Shown: piece by piece, positions 32,531 to 44,608 of the stretch
Position numbering within the stretch: position 1 is the first letter of the stretch
How the letters are laid out: every line of letters begins with the position of its first letter
Assembly (NCBI GenBank): GCA_003586115.2
Contig: QVOM02000049.1
Span: 17,799,470 to 17,863,469 of the forward strand
Direction of reading: 5' to 3'
DNA length: 64,000 nt
Source: Salvator merianae
Taxonomy: Eukaryota > Chordata > Lepidosauria > Squamata > Teiidae
Program-made: the position numbers and the translations under genes
The notes under the pieces: generated by a model
What the model was told of the DNA's origin: nothing
Seen by the model: the letters and a program-made list of their open reading frames with translations, nothing else
The model's database searches: none

Positions 32531-33082
32531 CTATCCTAGTGCTCAGAAAAAGTCCTGCATGTGCTAATCCAGGGCAGAATCTGATGGTGATAGCAGAGTT
32601 AGATGCCTAAGATATTATAACGAAGGAGACAGGCCAGCTACATAACTGCAGGTTGAGGCCTGGAGTTCTATCCAGAGTTCATGTGTAGGGATAGTGTTCC
32701 AGCCACACTTCCTGTCCCCTCCCCACACTTCCTGTTCCCTGCCAGAGTTCCTCGAATGGCCACTTTAGAATCACCAAAGTGTGGGCTGCCCTCCAACACA
32801 CATTGTGACAGTGTCGCACTGCCATGGGCAGTGGATAAAGCTTCTGCCTTACTCCTGAGGAGATCCTAGCTTGTGTCTGCCCTTCTGCCTTCTGAACTGC
32901 TCAGCTTTACTCTGTGCCCTTTGAAGTACCAAGTGCCCCTGCATTTCTGTCACTGCAAAGCGTGTACAACCACCATTCCAAGTTCTACCTGCTGCTGCAC
33001 TTTTCCACTCTAACCTCCTTTTTTTCTTATCTGCAGCTGGTCCTCCCTATGATTTCTCAGGAACTACAGTTCTACTAAATAA
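32531..33082. other. Intergenic, nothing recognised
   Basis: No gene or assigned repeat. Confidence 0.4.
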
Positions 33083-33526
33083 GGGCCTGTTCGCACTTTG
33101 GTGTTAGTGAGCATTTGGACACTCACTAGCACAGTGCACCCACACTTTGTGGAAGCCCTAGCATTTGGAAATGTCTGCAGATGCTCCTGAAAGCTACCAG
33201 CTGTGGAAAGCTAAATCACTGACCACAGCTGTACCAGGAGCAGCTGTTCTGCTTCTAGTCAGCAGCGTTCGCACCTGCTTTGGGGTGTGAACGCTGCAGG
33301 CTGCAGCACAGTGTGGCAGCACAGTTGTGCACTGCATTCCCAGTTGCCACAGCAGCAACCAGACATTTCTACAGTCATTGTCATGGCAGGTAGGCCAGCA
33401 TTCACACTGCGAGGGCTGGAAGCCTATTGTAGCCCTTGCAGTGTGGATGGCCGCCATGCTGTGAGGTTTGTTCCAGTGCAGAATGGTCAATTATATCATT
33501 CTATGCTGTGAAGTGTGAGCAGGCCC
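33083..33526. mobile_element. TE-E element, complete reference copy
   Basis: Termini GGGCCTGTTCGCACTTTGG and GTGAAGTGTGAGCAGGCCC are inverted. The internal CAGTCATTGTCATGGCAGGT, GTTCGCACCTGC and TAGCACAGTGCA recur at 56650-56979 and 26790-27200. 444 bp, non-coding. Confidence 0.7.
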
Positions 33527-33684
33527 CAAGTCTCTACTCCCAGTTCCTAATTCTGGACTTCTTCAAACAACTACTGATGTCTTGTGACAGTCACCCAAAT
33601 ACAGTGCTGGTGCCTGTCAGAAGACTGGCATGGAGGACCAACAGCGGCATGAGATATATGTATTCAATATATGAGCATAAGTCT

Positions 33685-33790
33685 GGACCATTTCTGCACT
33701 TGTGCGGGTTAGACTGCTCCAACTGGAACTGCTCTGATTGGAAAGGGTTTCATGCTGGAGTTGTCCAGCTGTCCAGGAACTAGGTCATTT
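33685..33790. mobile_element. TE-C left-end fragment
   Basis: GGACCATTTCTGCACTTGTG, then CTCCAACTGGAACTGCTCTG and TCCAGCTGTCCAGGAACTA, parallels 313-440. Confidence 0.5.
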
Positions 33791-34550
33791 CGGCTTGGAT
33801 GGTGTGGGTGCAGACTCAAGGGTCTGTGGCCGCTGGCCATAGTAGTGGACACAGGGACTAATCATCAGAAGCTTTTTGGCTTCTGAATTGCTGCTTCTGC
33901 TACACTGTAGAAATTGACAGACCACCCCAAAAGAAAGCCAGAGGAGTTGTGAAAGTGTCTGACTAAAAACAGGAAAAAGAGCCGAGGATAGTTCGCCTCC
34001 ATCTTGCCTCCAGCAGCTTGGCCCCTGCTTTTGTGGTCAAAGAACCACAGCAGGAAACTTGGTGACACAGTACAGTCTACTGTGAGAGAAAATGGGAACT
34101 ATGTCTGCAGAGAGGCACAAGGAGCAAAAATTCAGAAATAAGGAACTATATGAATTGAGGAGGGGGTAACATAAAGTGGGAAAAGGTTATGAGTAAGGGG
34201 CTTAAACCTGGCCCCCAATGACGTGGCAAGTAATTAGCATGAACATGCAATGTATGTTGGCCCATTTGGGGGGAAGATCTGTGCATATGATGATGTAAGC
34301 TGCTGTGTAACCAGAAGGTAACCAATCAAAGGCTGCAGTCTGACATTGTAAATTTAATTCATATCAGAAGAGTACAAGGATTAATTCATCCTCTGATCGT
34401 TCCCACAGTTGCATTTTAACACGTACTCTATTTGTACTTGCTCGTTCTCACACTGATGTTTCCCGTGCTTGGCACGGAGAAACAGTACCTTTTCTGCCTC
34501 CACCCCTCATCAAATCCTCCTCCCTGTGCAGTCAGTGATTGGCTGCAGTC
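33791..34550. other. Intergenic, nothing recognised
   Basis: No gene or assigned repeat. Confidence 0.4.
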
Positions 34551-34798
34551 CAGTGACGTAGGAAGCGGGGGGGGGCTGGCCGCTCCGGGCAGTGCGTTGT
34601 CCCGGGCGGCCCATGGAGCCAGGTCCTTTTCTGCCTGCCCGGCACACCGTAGAACGAGCGTGAAGGAGAGCACGCTCACCCACCCGGCAGTCGTTGGGGC
34701 GGCAGCAGGGATAAGGAGGGTGCAGGGCGGGCCGCCCTCGCTTGCGTTCCTCTGCCGCCGCTTCGCCCCGGGTGGCAAAACGTTCAGCTACGCCGCTG
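34551..34798. mobile_element. hAT miniature element with perfect 8-bp duplication
   Basis: Ends CAGTGACGTAGGA and CAGCTACGCCGCTG, with CTGCAGTC at 34543-34550 and again at 34799-34806. The GC-rich interior has CGGGCGGCCCATGGAGCC, shared in style with 61338-61569. Overlapping frames of 106-130 codons across it are composition artefacts. Confidence 0.9.
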
Positions 34799-34806
34799 CT
34801 GCAGTC

Positions 34807-35865
34807 CCAACGTTCAAGTCTTGATGTCACAGGGGCGGGAAAGTCGAGTTCTGCTCTGTGAATGTCCTCACTGCTGCCTCAGAACATGGATTCACTTGGC
34901 AGCGTTACTAGTCATTCACCATTTGCTCCTTCTCCCCCCTACAGCTTCTATCTACACAAGCAGAACTTTAAAACCATGTATACTGCACAATTAAGCTTTT
35001 TAAAGGGAAGATGGTGATTTCTGCTCCCTTGCAAGTGCACTTTTGTGCAATTGAGCAATTTAAAAGTAGTGCAAAAGCATGGAGAGATCTGTGAAGAAGG
35101 GGAAACATGGGGACGGAACGTGGGGGGGCTCTATTATCATGATAGTGCAGTTCATGGCCAGTAAATGGACTCTGCTTCATCTCCCCCCCGAGACATCCAC
35201 AGCGGCATGTGTCCCCACTGTGTAGCTGTGTGCTGCTGACGGCAAAATTGATCTCGAGTGGGTTCTTTGTTGGGGCAAGAGGACTGCAACCCCAAACAGG
35301 CGCAGTTTCTTTTTTGGTTTAATCAGTAGACAGAAGTGGAGGAAGCCTTTAATTTCTTCCTGGCAGTGTCGAATGGGGGATGAAGAAAGAGAAAGGACCG
35401 CAGCTTAGTGAAGTAAAAAGGAGGATGGTTTTCTTTTCCCCTGGCAGCAACAGAAGGGGGGGATAATGGAGGCAGAAGAAACTACTGCGCGTCCTGCCCA
35501 CTCACAAAGTCTGTCATTGGACAGCACGAAATGGGAAGCCCTCCCTCTGCATGCCTCCCAAAAAGTACGGTCCCTACCAAATAGTCTCCTTCCCCATCCT
35601 CACATCGCAAAGTAAAGCGATGGCTAGCGATCTGGAACGGCTTGAGAACTCATTAAATCTGAATACAAAGTAGTTTGGATTTCGCCAATCTAGTCCAGAA
35701 AAACTACGGAATGGCAAGATCATGTTGGGCCAGTGGGAACTGAAGACGGCCTGTAAACTGATTAAATGCCGTGTCAGAACACGGCCAAAGCTTGTTTTCT
35801 TGTCTGTGAGGAGTATAAGAATAGTTGTTTTAAATGTAACTGCAGGCGTACCCTTGGCGTAGTAC
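34807..35865. other. Intergenic, nothing recognised
   Basis: No gene or assigned repeat. The 155-codon minus frame at 35574-36041 extends into TE-C and lacks family resemblance. Confidence 0.4.
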
Positions 35866-36295
35866 TTGGGCAGGCTCACACCAAGCAAACGGCCCCTTTG
35901 TGGCAACAATGGCCTATTCTGGGACAGGCCCCTTGCCACTTTGGAGCCTGCTGCAAGGGCTCTGGTGGCCAGGAATGGAAATATCTGGCTTCTAAGTCCA
36001 AGTAGGATGCATTTTGGTGGTGCAATTTGGAGTGCTGCCAAAATAGGTCTCTCCAGTAAAGTGCAACAGGGAGGTGCATGCCCTTCTGCATACCTCCTGG
36101 AAATGTTTCATAAGCCCCTAGACTGCCTGTACTGGTATCCTGGTCTAGGCAGCCATTTTGGCATCCAATGTGGATGCTGCATGCCTAGTTGGGGACGTGT
36201 CCACTCTCTTTTGCTCCAGAGTATGGAAAAGAGAGGCCCAGATGTGGGCAAGACCTCACACTGTCTATCCTACAGGTAAGCGCAGAAAAGGCCCT
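35866..36295. mobile_element. TE-C element
   Basis: Body text GCCTGCTGCAAGGGCTCTGG and GGATGCATTTTGGTGGTGC, and right end ACAGGTAAGCGCAGAAAAGG, match the family. A 137-codon plus frame here is internal to the repeat. Confidence 0.55.
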
Positions 36296-36977
36296 TGAAT
36301 CTTTGGTATATTCTGATTTAGCTTCTTAAGGGTTGATGCTGCTTTCTTTTTTGTATTCAGTTAGTGCACCTGGAATGGACAAAATAACATAATTCTGTCT
36401 GACCTTACGCAAAAGTAGCCACATAGTAGCTTTCGGCATATAGCATAACCCTTCTTGGCACTGATCCTTTCTTTATAGCCCACCTGGGATATCATAATTG
36501 ATGTGACCTGTCTTTCACCCTCCACTAAGGTACACCTTTGCACTTGAGAAGAAAGCAAACAGAAATAAGAGAGAAACATCAAAACAAGCACTGACTAGGC
36601 TTTAGATAAAGAAGACCCCTGTGCAAGTAAACAGCGTCCGGGCTGTCTATAAAAAGGGCTGCTGTAGTTAGACACTTTGGATTTTAGCACAGACTGTCCA
36701 GAAGGCATCATGTACCTTGGCCAAGGGATGTGCTTGCTGTCATTCTTAGGAGTGACACAGAAGTGGCACAGGGTTGTATGTAGCCTTTTGGAAGGGTGGT
36801 ATTTTAATTAACCAAAGCTATCTCTCCCTTCTCATCAGCTAGAGTTTGCTTTATTGCTTTCCCTAATAAAGCTATCATGTAAGCTATCTTAGGAGAAATA
36901 AACTTCTCTCCAAAACTTTGTTCATTCATTGCCTCAAATTCAAATGCATCCCCAGCAGTGCCTGGCAAGGCAGGACA
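36296..36977. other. Intergenic, nothing recognised
   Basis: No gene or assigned repeat. Confidence 0.4.
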
Positions 36978-37092
36978 ATAAAGCTACATTCACACCATGC
37001 TCTCCAAAACAGCATGTTGCTATGCTGATGTGTTCTCTCACTCTTAAAATGAACTGAAGCTGGATTAAAACTAGGTGTGAATACAGCTTGAA
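36978..37092. mobile_element. Short fold-back element, related to 3797-4003
   Basis: The left end AAGCTACATTCACACC and right end GGTGTGAATACAGCTT are inverted. AACTGAAGCTGGATTAAAAC is shared with the arms at 3797-4003. 115 bp. Confidence 0.65.
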
Positions 37093-37116
37093 GTCTTGCC
37101 TGCAACAGAAGACCAA

Positions 37117-37289
37117 GGCCCTTTCGGCACTTGGCCAAATTATGATCCAGAATATGCGCCCGTCGTCTGCATGCTAGTGCAGACTACGGCGGGCCCTGTC
37201 CAGGGCATGCCATAGTCTGCACTAGCATGCGGACAGCAGGTCCCTATTCCAGGATATAGTCTGGAATAAGGCCCAGTGCAGAAAGGGCC
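37117..37289. mobile_element. TE-A element, complete
   Basis: Ends GGCCCTTTCGGCACTTGGCC and GGCCCAGTGCAGAAAGGGCC. The centre CATGCTAGTGCAGACTACGG faces CATAGTCTGCACTAGCATG, so the whole unit can fold. 173 bp. Confidence 0.85.
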
Positions 37290-37464
37290 CAAAACTCCTC
37301 ACTACGAAAGTTCCTTAGTGGGACACTCATCTTGCTAATAACCTTACTTTACTTTTATACATTCTTTTCTTTGTTTCACGCAATCTCAGAAACTTTGAAT
37401 GTAATTTGGCTTTTGAAGCGGTATTGCTTTATATTGGTAGACAGGGCCTTCCTGCCACGGTGCA

Positions 37465-38400
37465 AATGACTTATTTAATTTATTTAAGAGATTTTTATAT
37501 TGCTGTTTACTATAGTCTCAGGGTGGTGTACAAAACAGAACCATAAAAAGCAACAAGCCAAATTAAAACAATTAAAATAAAATCATCCACATAAAGTGAT
37601 CACTAAAAACCGTCGAGGTTTCATCAGTAAATCTCATTCCCCCAGATTAAAGGATGTATCTTCATCCACCATATAAAGGAAGCAAAAGTAGATAGCTGGC
37701 AAATCTCACTTGATAAGCTGTTCCTTAAAAGGAGGGGGGGCATGTCCTATGGTATTCCCCAATGGAAGCCAGAAAGGCTTCCACTGAAGATCTTAACTGA
37801 TCTTCAGGGAAGCCATTCTGGGAGGAGTCACTCCTTCAGAGATTTAAGCTCTGAGTTATTTAGGACTCCCCAACATTAATATATCCCAACATTAAAACCT
37901 TAAATTAGGCTCAGACACTAATAGGGAGCCAGTTCTGATTTTTAATAGGGGTAATATGACTATGATCTGAAATGTCTGTCAACAGCCTGGCTACTATATT
38001 TTGCACCAGATGTAATGTCCAAACCCTTTTCAATAGGGTTGTGTCAAATTGTGGTTCATAAAAAAAAGAACTGCTTACAGAACCCCAGGACTACAGGTGC
38101 TTCATCCAACAATCTTGGGTGCACTGCAAATGACATTGCATGCAAGTGTGATATGGCCCTGACCATGGAGGGGGGATAATGGTGAAACTACACAGGCGAG
38201 CTCCCAAGGTGAACAGAAGTCCGCCATGCATACTCCTTGGAGACAGGATTGAAACCATTGCAAGCCTCTGCCTCTGATTCCTGACCTTTAAGCTGTTCCA
38301 AAGAATACTGCAGTCAATAGTTTTGAAAGGCACAGACAGGCCAAAGAGCACCAATGGGATAGCATATTGACAGTATGGGTCTCCCCTTTGCAACATTGGT
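37465..38400 (-). mobile_element. L2-like LINE, reverse orientation, decayed
   Basis: Starts with the reversed tail (TTAATTTATTTAAGAG, GTCTCAGGGTGGTGTACAAA). It continues with text seen in the 54355 element, such as GCACCAGATGTAATGTCC against GCACCAGCTGCAGC. Frames are not maintained. Confidence 0.55.
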
Positions 38401-38469
38401 TGGCTGGATATTATCTCTCTGGTGCCATTGACTATGGAACTTTCCAGACTTGCCCTCAACCCAGTCCAG

Positions 38470-38890
38470 AGTGGGCTTCAGAGGCCTCCCTTCCATATGG
38501 TGGTCTGACTTAAGCAGAGGCCGCCGCCCCTGCTAGCACACTGCATCCTCATTGGACACAGCTTAGCCGAATCTAGGTGGCCAAAATACTGGGATACCAG
38601 TAGACCTGTTTCAGTAGGTCTACCGGTGGTCCAAGGACCTGTAGAACAGAACAGGCAGGCACTACGGAAGGGCATATACCTCCCTGTTCCAGTTTCACAG
38701 GGGGACCCATTTCGCTGGCAGACCAAATTGTGCTGCCAGAATAGGTCCCCCAGGGCTTCAAAGCTAGGAGCTTTAGTTCCTAGCCACTGGAGAACTCAGA
38801 ACCGGTTCTGAAGATCACACTATCTTCAGAGCCAGTGCAAGGGATGTCCCAGAACAGCCTTCTGAGTGCAGAAGGCATGTTCTAGGACAG
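38470..38890. mobile_element. TE-C element
   Basis: TTGGACACAGCTTAGCC, GTTTCAGTAGGTCTACCGGT, TCCCCCAGGGCTTCAAAGCT and GGAACTTTAGTTCCTAG-like words are TE-C body text. Ends are diffuse. Confidence 0.5.
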
Positions 38891-40890
38891 TGAGATTGTT
38901 CCTACCAGTAGAATCACTCAAGGTTGGTTGATCCTGCTGGACTGGGCCAGCCAGATTAATGCAAAAATAGCCAGACTTTGACAGGTTGAGCCTCCTTGTG
39001 GTCCAAACTCCCAGACTTCCATGGACTACTCAGTGGATTGTGGGAACCTCCCAGTTCCAGGCCTATCCCCCAACTTGGTCCCTGTTTCACTTCAGTGCCC
39101 AGTCTCCAGGCCGCAACAACTTGGGCTCCAATCCAGCACACATTTTGTTGCCTGTTAGTTGGTGCCGTTCCTTCCCAGTCATAGCATGCCACCCATGACC
39201 AGTGCTGATACCCAAATAAACAAACCAATTAAATAACTGAAGCCTAAGAGTAGCGTCATACTAGGGGTTGCATACACTTCATAATGAGTTTCTAGTAACC
39301 AACTTTTATTCAAAGTTGCATATACGGGTTTTGAGTTAAATGTTATACCTCCATTACACAGTAAAGGCAACAAAAGACAGATGGGTAGCAGTTAAGAGTT
39401 GAATCAGCAGAGCAATTATTTGTTTTTAAAAAAACTGAACTTGAACAGCTTTCCCTGGCACCATCCATCACTTCAGCAGAGAGACCAAACAGAGTGTAGG
39501 TATTTCCTGAAGACCACATGAGTTATTTCTTTCATAACTCCCGAGTAAGCTGGCATGATTGCCAGTGAGTTGTCCATATTAAAGATGGCATGATGCAAGA
39601 CATAAATATAAAGGGAAAGTGTGTGGGAGATTTACTTTCAGATATTATGAGCAATCTTCAGATTAAGAAATGTTTTCTTTGCTCATCAGCCTAAGGTCAA
39701 ATAATGAAAAAGATATTGCTGAACTGCAGTTCTAACCAGGCCCAGCTGTCAAATTCAGTGACAAAGACAGATTGGTGACAGTTTGACAAAATGAAGATGG
39801 TCACACATTTTGCAAGGCTGACCTACCATAAGCAAACAAAATGTTAGCTGTTGTACGATTTGCAATCATTACCAAGAAAACTCTTGTGCTTGAACATCTA
39901 CACGGCTAGCAGAACTTTTACCATTTTTTTAAATAAAAATAATAATGTGAAAGGCTTAATGTCCTATCAGACATCTTATTATTTGCAGGAAGCCCTTGGT
40001 TTATTTTTGGAACCTTAACCCTTCCCACAAGAGGGCAGATATCCCAAATGCTGCAATTTGTGTCCTGGTGTACCCACAGTATTGCACCCCATAACTGTAC
40101 CCCAGTGACCCCCTCACAGTCCAGGCTAAACTCCTTTTCTGCAAAGCAGTAGGCTGCCATGTCGTTATATATTTTTCATCCTGGGAATAAACTGCATAAT
40201 AGGCTTTGACAAATCACATGAGGAAGTTCTTTGAAAAAGCAAGCCGGGAATTCTCGAACACAGCAGGGAGAGGCCCGCATCTGAAACTATCCGCGCCCAC
40301 TTCTAAGGCAATATTCAGTATCGATTATGTAAAACATTTCACTTTCCTTCCAATCCTGCCTCTCCTACCAAGCCCCCACCTTCCTTCTCTCTCCTCCGCT
40401 CCAGCAGATATTCCTTTTTGGCTCAGAGGAAATCCTTCACATGAAGGTTAATGTGATTAAGCAAACAAGTATCTAAGCCGCGGATCAGTTAAGCAGGGTG
40501 AGGGGAAATCGAGCTATGCCCAGTCTCTGCCCCTGCTCAGAGCATGTACAAATGTGCTAACAACACGTCAGTGTGGATGGCGTCTACACGAGCAGCGGTA
40601 ACACCTTCCCGCATGTTTACGCGAAAGGGCCTTACTCTTGGTAACGTGTCATCACCACACAATTAATCCTGTAGTATTTGCTCAAGTCCGAGTTTGCAGT
40701 AGGATGGAGTTAATCATATCGTTTACATCTCCCTGACTTGCAGAGGAATGCAAGCGCCTTAAAAAAAATCAATACCGTACAAGAAATATGTTTTTCCCTC
40801 TCCTCTTTTTCCAGGGCGCGCAGGCAGTCGGTTATTCCAGTATCGAGGCGGGGGTTACACTACGCCTGCTATAGCTGTGTGTGTGTAAGC
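38891..40890. other. Intergenic, upstream of ADTRP
   Basis: No second gene, CpG island or assigned repeat. Frames at 38956-39228 and 39918-40160 lack family resemblance. From about 40470 onward CpG dinucleotides become more frequent toward the ADTRP start. Confidence 0.45.
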
Positions 40891-40937
40891 ATTGCATGTA
40901 TATCTATATCATCTATATCTATATATCTATATCATCA
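40891..40937. repeat. (ATCTAT)n-type microsatellite
   Basis: Alternating ATCTAT and ATATCTATATC words over roughly 45 bp, about 350 bp upstream of the ADTRP start codon. Confidence 0.8.
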
Positions 40938-41286
40938 AAAACAATCAATTATGCAAACGCCTCCTCCCCCGAACACTTTGTACAAAACATCAAAACTTAT
41001 GCAACCGGGCAACTAATCTTCCATAATCTTCAGCAAGGCATTTAAATCCAAAGAACAAGCCCGGGACAGCAAAAACGAACAATAAGAAGGAAAGGAAGGA
41101 GGGCAGGCAGGCACAGGCGCCCAAAGTTCATTCGTTGCTCTTGAGCAAATGTAATGTCCGCTCTGTGAGCGCGGAGCTTCCTGTCTTTCCCGGGAGGAAG
41201 CCGCCGCGATCGATGAATGGCCGCCGAATGCTGAAAAAGAGGCGAGGAAGTGCTGCTGCTTCAGGTGTTCTGTGTCCGGCTAAGCC

Positions 41287-41442
41287 ATGAACCCCTCTTC
41301 CCTTTTTGTCTGCCACTGTCTCCTTTTTGCCTGGTACGCGTTTCTAGTCTTCTCCATCACGCATTTGCAGGCAGCAGGCGAGACGCCGGCTGGCATTGTC
41401 GTCTTTGGCGGGCCGTGGAAGTATTTGACGGTTCTCAATTTG
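41287..41442 (+). CDS. ADTRP: ADTRP coding exon 1 (residues 1-52)
   Basis: First coding exon of androgen-dependent TFPI-regulating protein, a multi-pass membrane hydrolase of the AIG1/ADTRP family that cleaves fatty acid esters of hydroxy fatty acids. The ATG has a good context (GCCATGA), and an in-frame TAA lies two codons upstream (41281-41283), which fixes the start. The 52 codons give a hydrophobic first membrane segment (about residues 6-25) and then GGPWKYLTVLNL. W44-K45-Y46 and L50-N51-L52 match ADTRP better than its paralogue AIG1. T48 aligns with the catalytic threonine (human T47). The exon ends in phase 0 at TTG followed by donor GTAAGT (41443). It is one residue longer than human exon 1. 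Confidence 0.87.
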
Positions 41443-41468
41443 GTAAGTGAGCGCGCCGTGACGGGAGC

Positions 41469-41492
41469 GATGATGATGATGATGATGATGAT
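41469..41492. repeat. (GAT)8 microsatellite in intron 1
   Basis: Eight perfect GAT units begin 27 bp after the exon 1 donor, within the CpG-rich region. Reading through the donor would give a polymethionine tract, an artefact. Confidence 0.95.
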
Positions 41493-41939
41493 CCGAGCAA
41501 CTGGCGGGCGGCGCGCGGGCGGTGGCGTGAGCCATGGCGAACAGGTAGCTCGCTTGCTGGCGGCTTCTGCTGCTGGAGCCTGGACGGCGAGGCGAAGTGG
41601 AGGAGCGAGGAAATGGGAAAGGCGCCGCTACATCGTTGGAAGGTGAAGATTGTGTGTGAGAAGCAGCAGCACCGAGGCTTTCTCTGTTGTGGTTTTGTTC
41701 CTTGGAAGCACGGCTGCTGGAACTGCAAGCTGTTGCCCGAGGTGGGGCAGAGACGCAGTAGCATTGACTTCAGCTGAAGCCAATCCTGGAATGGGCCCCC
41801 CACGATATATGCACAGGGTGTGCGTGTATGATTATTCATATATGGGCACAAGTAAGCCTGCCAAGCCCGAGGAAATGAAAAATGACCTGATTGAGTTTTA
41901 GCACGAACAGCAGTTCATTTTTCAACACCCAGGGAGAAC

Positions 41940-42060
41940 TAAATATCCAAAGCCTGGGTGAAGAGGTATGTTTTAACCAGGCATTGAAAGCCATATAACT
42001 TTAGTGCCTGGTATACCTTCCAAAATTTGGGGGCCGCCACAGAAAAGGCCCCCTTCCATG
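41940..42060 (-). mobile_element. L2-like LINE C-terminal fragment
   Basis: The minus frame contains WKGAFSVAAPKFW and LYGFQCLVKTYLFTQA. These parallel L2 motifs (FSIVAPRLWN, then F...LKTYLF) and the copy at 18980-19585. Confidence 0.7.
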
Positions 42061-42104
42061 TCACTGCCCCTGACTTATCTGAGGTACAGTGATACCTTTG
42101 GACC

Positions 42105-42321
42105 ACTACAGCTGCATTCACATGCAACGTAAAAAAGTCGCGAAAGCACCTTGGAGATGGCAGTGTGGACACTCATGTTCTCGTCCCACCTCTAATCTAC
42201 CTTTTGTAGCCTAGAATATTCATTGTGGGGGAGGGGCAGAGTGACAAGTGAATGATCCTTCCTGCCAACCATCACCTCAGAGGGGTTTGGTTTTTTTTTT
42301 TATTGCTATGAATTCAGCCTA
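42105..42321. mobile_element. TE-B element, diverged copy in intron 1
   Basis: Ends AGCTGCATTCACATGCAAC and TTGCTATGAATTCAGCC are inverted. The interior CACTCATGTTCTC, CCACCTCTAATCTACC and GTGGGGGAGGGGCAGAG matches TE-B. Confidence 0.65.
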
Positions 42322-44473
42322 AATGAGGTGTGGCGATGATCACTTTGCTTTATAGGCCAATTGACGCTTTTGGAACAGGGATGGAGGTGCCTGTGATTCT
42401 CCAGATACTGATCCATATCTTCCCTGAGTATTGACCATGTTAGCTGGCACAGATGAGAGCTGGAGTTTTGTAATCCCCGGAAAGCCGTAGATTCCTGTTT
42501 TATAATTAGACCTTTCATTACCTTAAAACACTTTATTACCTATCATCAACTGGAAACACAAGTGTAGCACGATTGGCGTGTAGGACTTCAGGTTTGTAGT
42601 GAGAAGCAGAGACAACTGTTCCCTTCATTTTCTTTTCAGGCCTGAAGTGCCCTACCATGTCACTTTTTGTCCCCGCAAGTATTAGTTTCAGATGCAAAAA
42701 GGTTGTTACCTTATCTGTTATGGGGATGAGGAAGGACTAGGGATGTCTCCGGGGGTGGGTGGGTAGCTGAGTTACTATCACTCTGCCTCATGCTTTTAAA
42801 TTCCCACAATTCCCCTGCTTCATAGACACTCAGTGCCACAGTCTGCAGAGATGTACGTTGCCATCCTGTTTAATTTGGGCCTAATGTCTCTAGTTTACTT
42901 TGTGAAAAAGCTGCCGTACGTTTCTCCTCTCTTAATTTCTTCAGGTCTGAACTTTCTGTTTCAAGACCCCTAAGGTAAAAAACACTTTGGCCTTTTACTT
43001 TTTAAAATCCCAGAAACATTGATAGTGCTACAGAAATAAATGTCACATCTCTGCAGCCATGGCGAGAGGGACTTGGGATTTACTTTCATGGATGTCTCTG
43101 CCCTGGCAGGCCAGCAGGCACTTATTAGTATCCACTTCAACACACATGGGTGCCTGACAAAGCAGGAGTCTCTGTGGCAGGAAGTGGAGACAGAGCCAGT
43201 TGTAATAATATTAATGACATAAAATTAAATTCCTTGGAACTGAAACAGAACCAGCGTTCATCTCAAGGCTCATTCATACTGGTGCCTTGTTCTGCAAAGG
43301 TAGCAAATATCCACGATGTGATGGTGAATCTAAACTCTGCCAGTAAAATGGGAAAGAGTCCAGTCTTATTCGATATATACAATAATTCAGCTCCTGAGCT
43401 ATTAGTAAGTTAGAAATTCTCCTCAATTTTTAAAAACTATTTTTTGTGTTGGTTACAAAGTGCTAACAACCCAAAACGTACAGCAGTTAAAATGTTATGG
43501 GTTAAAATGTCAAGAATAATGACAGCCATCTAAAAATAGAACCAACAAAAACTTAGACAGCACTAATGTTAAAATGGCAGCCAACAACAACCAATAAAAC
43601 CTACTATCTACATCACCACAGTTATTAATAGCACATTTGTATGCTGCCTTTCTGCCTGAGTGGTTTACAATTCTAAAAGCTACAGAATGCAACAGAGTGT
43701 AGCGTTTTTCAAGTCCCACTTAACCAGCTGATAGGACAGAAAAGCTGATGTGTTTTCAACCCAAAGTTCTACTGTTTCCTATCATCTGCCTTTCTGCTTA
43801 AACTCCTTGCTTATTGTGTATGGAGATTTATACGTATGCAAACCTCTTTCTGCACCTTAGCCCAGTCCATGCTCCCTCCACTGAGGGATTTGGAGTGGGC
43901 AGGGGTTTGGTCTAGTTTTTGTTCCAGAATAGCAGCATGGAAACAGGTTTTTTTTCCTTGATAGGTCTATTTTTACCGCACTGTTTTTTTATCGTGTTTA
44001 ATTTTCTGGCTGCAAGTGTATCTCTTTTTCCCATACTGTTTGCAGATGAATAGTCTTCCCTCAAGGCAGAGAACTGAACTCTATGTTTTGTGACCTCTGC
44101 TAACAGAATGGTAATAAGAACTTGTCTTTCGCCTATTGCTGCCTTACAGACAAATTATGATACTCTTTTGGTGATTTATTTATTTTGTCTTTGAAAAATT
44201 AATGGCTCCTTGCATATTCAATCTAAACAAAGCTGCTTTGTCTTATAAAACCTTCATGTTGAAGTCCATTAAGTAAGACAGTGTTAAAGTTTACTGTCCG
44301 AACAAATCCATTAAAACTTTTTCAGTAATAAGATAGCTCTAGCCAGCAGAAATGTTAGCCCTGCTGATTCATGTTTCAGTCTGAAAATAGCTTTCTTATG
44401 TATTCATTGAGGTGTGCACATTTTAAAAAACACTAAAATCAAAGGAAGCTCTCATTGGATGTAATTAATTTAG
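42322..44473. other. ADTRP intron 1, remainder
   Basis: No exon or assigned repeat. Frames at 43040-43413 lack family resemblance and flanking splice signals in a fitting phase. Confidence 0.45.
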
Positions 44474-44608
44474 GTTTTGCAGGCCTTTTTCTATGGATTC
44501 TCCCTGGTGGCTGACTTGTTAACACTAATGAAGAAACAACGCATTGCCAAGTCTGTGTTTCCCTTCAGAGATCTGCTCTTCAGTGGTCTGGTTTTCCCTA
44601 TATCAACA
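44474..44608 (+). CDS. ADTRP: ADTRP coding exon 2 (residues 53-97)
   Basis: Forty-five codons in phase 0 continue directly from exon 1, exactly the length of human exon 2. The acceptor is AATTTAG before 44474 and the donor is GTAAGT at 44609. The product reads VLQAFFYGFSLVADLL, then a basic loop (MKKQRIAKS), then FPFRDLLFSGLVFPIST. The family features FYG, FRDLLF and FPxST are all present, covering membrane segment 2, a cytosolic loop and the start of segment 3. No frameshift or stop is present. Confidence 0.9.

Larger units (their letters stand above)
41040..41660 (+). promoter_or_regulatory. CpG-rich start region of ADTRP
   Basis: CpG density is clearly higher here than in the surrounding tens of kilobases (for example GCCGCCGCGATCGATG and GGGCGGCGCGCGGGCGG), and it spans coding exon 1. 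No TATA box is evident near a plausible start, so a CpG-type promoter with dispersed starts is inferred. The transcription start cannot be placed from sequence alone. Confidence 0.55.

Noticed and set aside
34428..34830. CpG-rich block as a possible second promoter or exon
   Set aside because: It coincides exactly with a hAT element bounded by an 8-bp duplication.
35574..36279. 155- and 137-codon overlapping frames
   Set aside because: They straddle a TE-C element and show no family resemblance.
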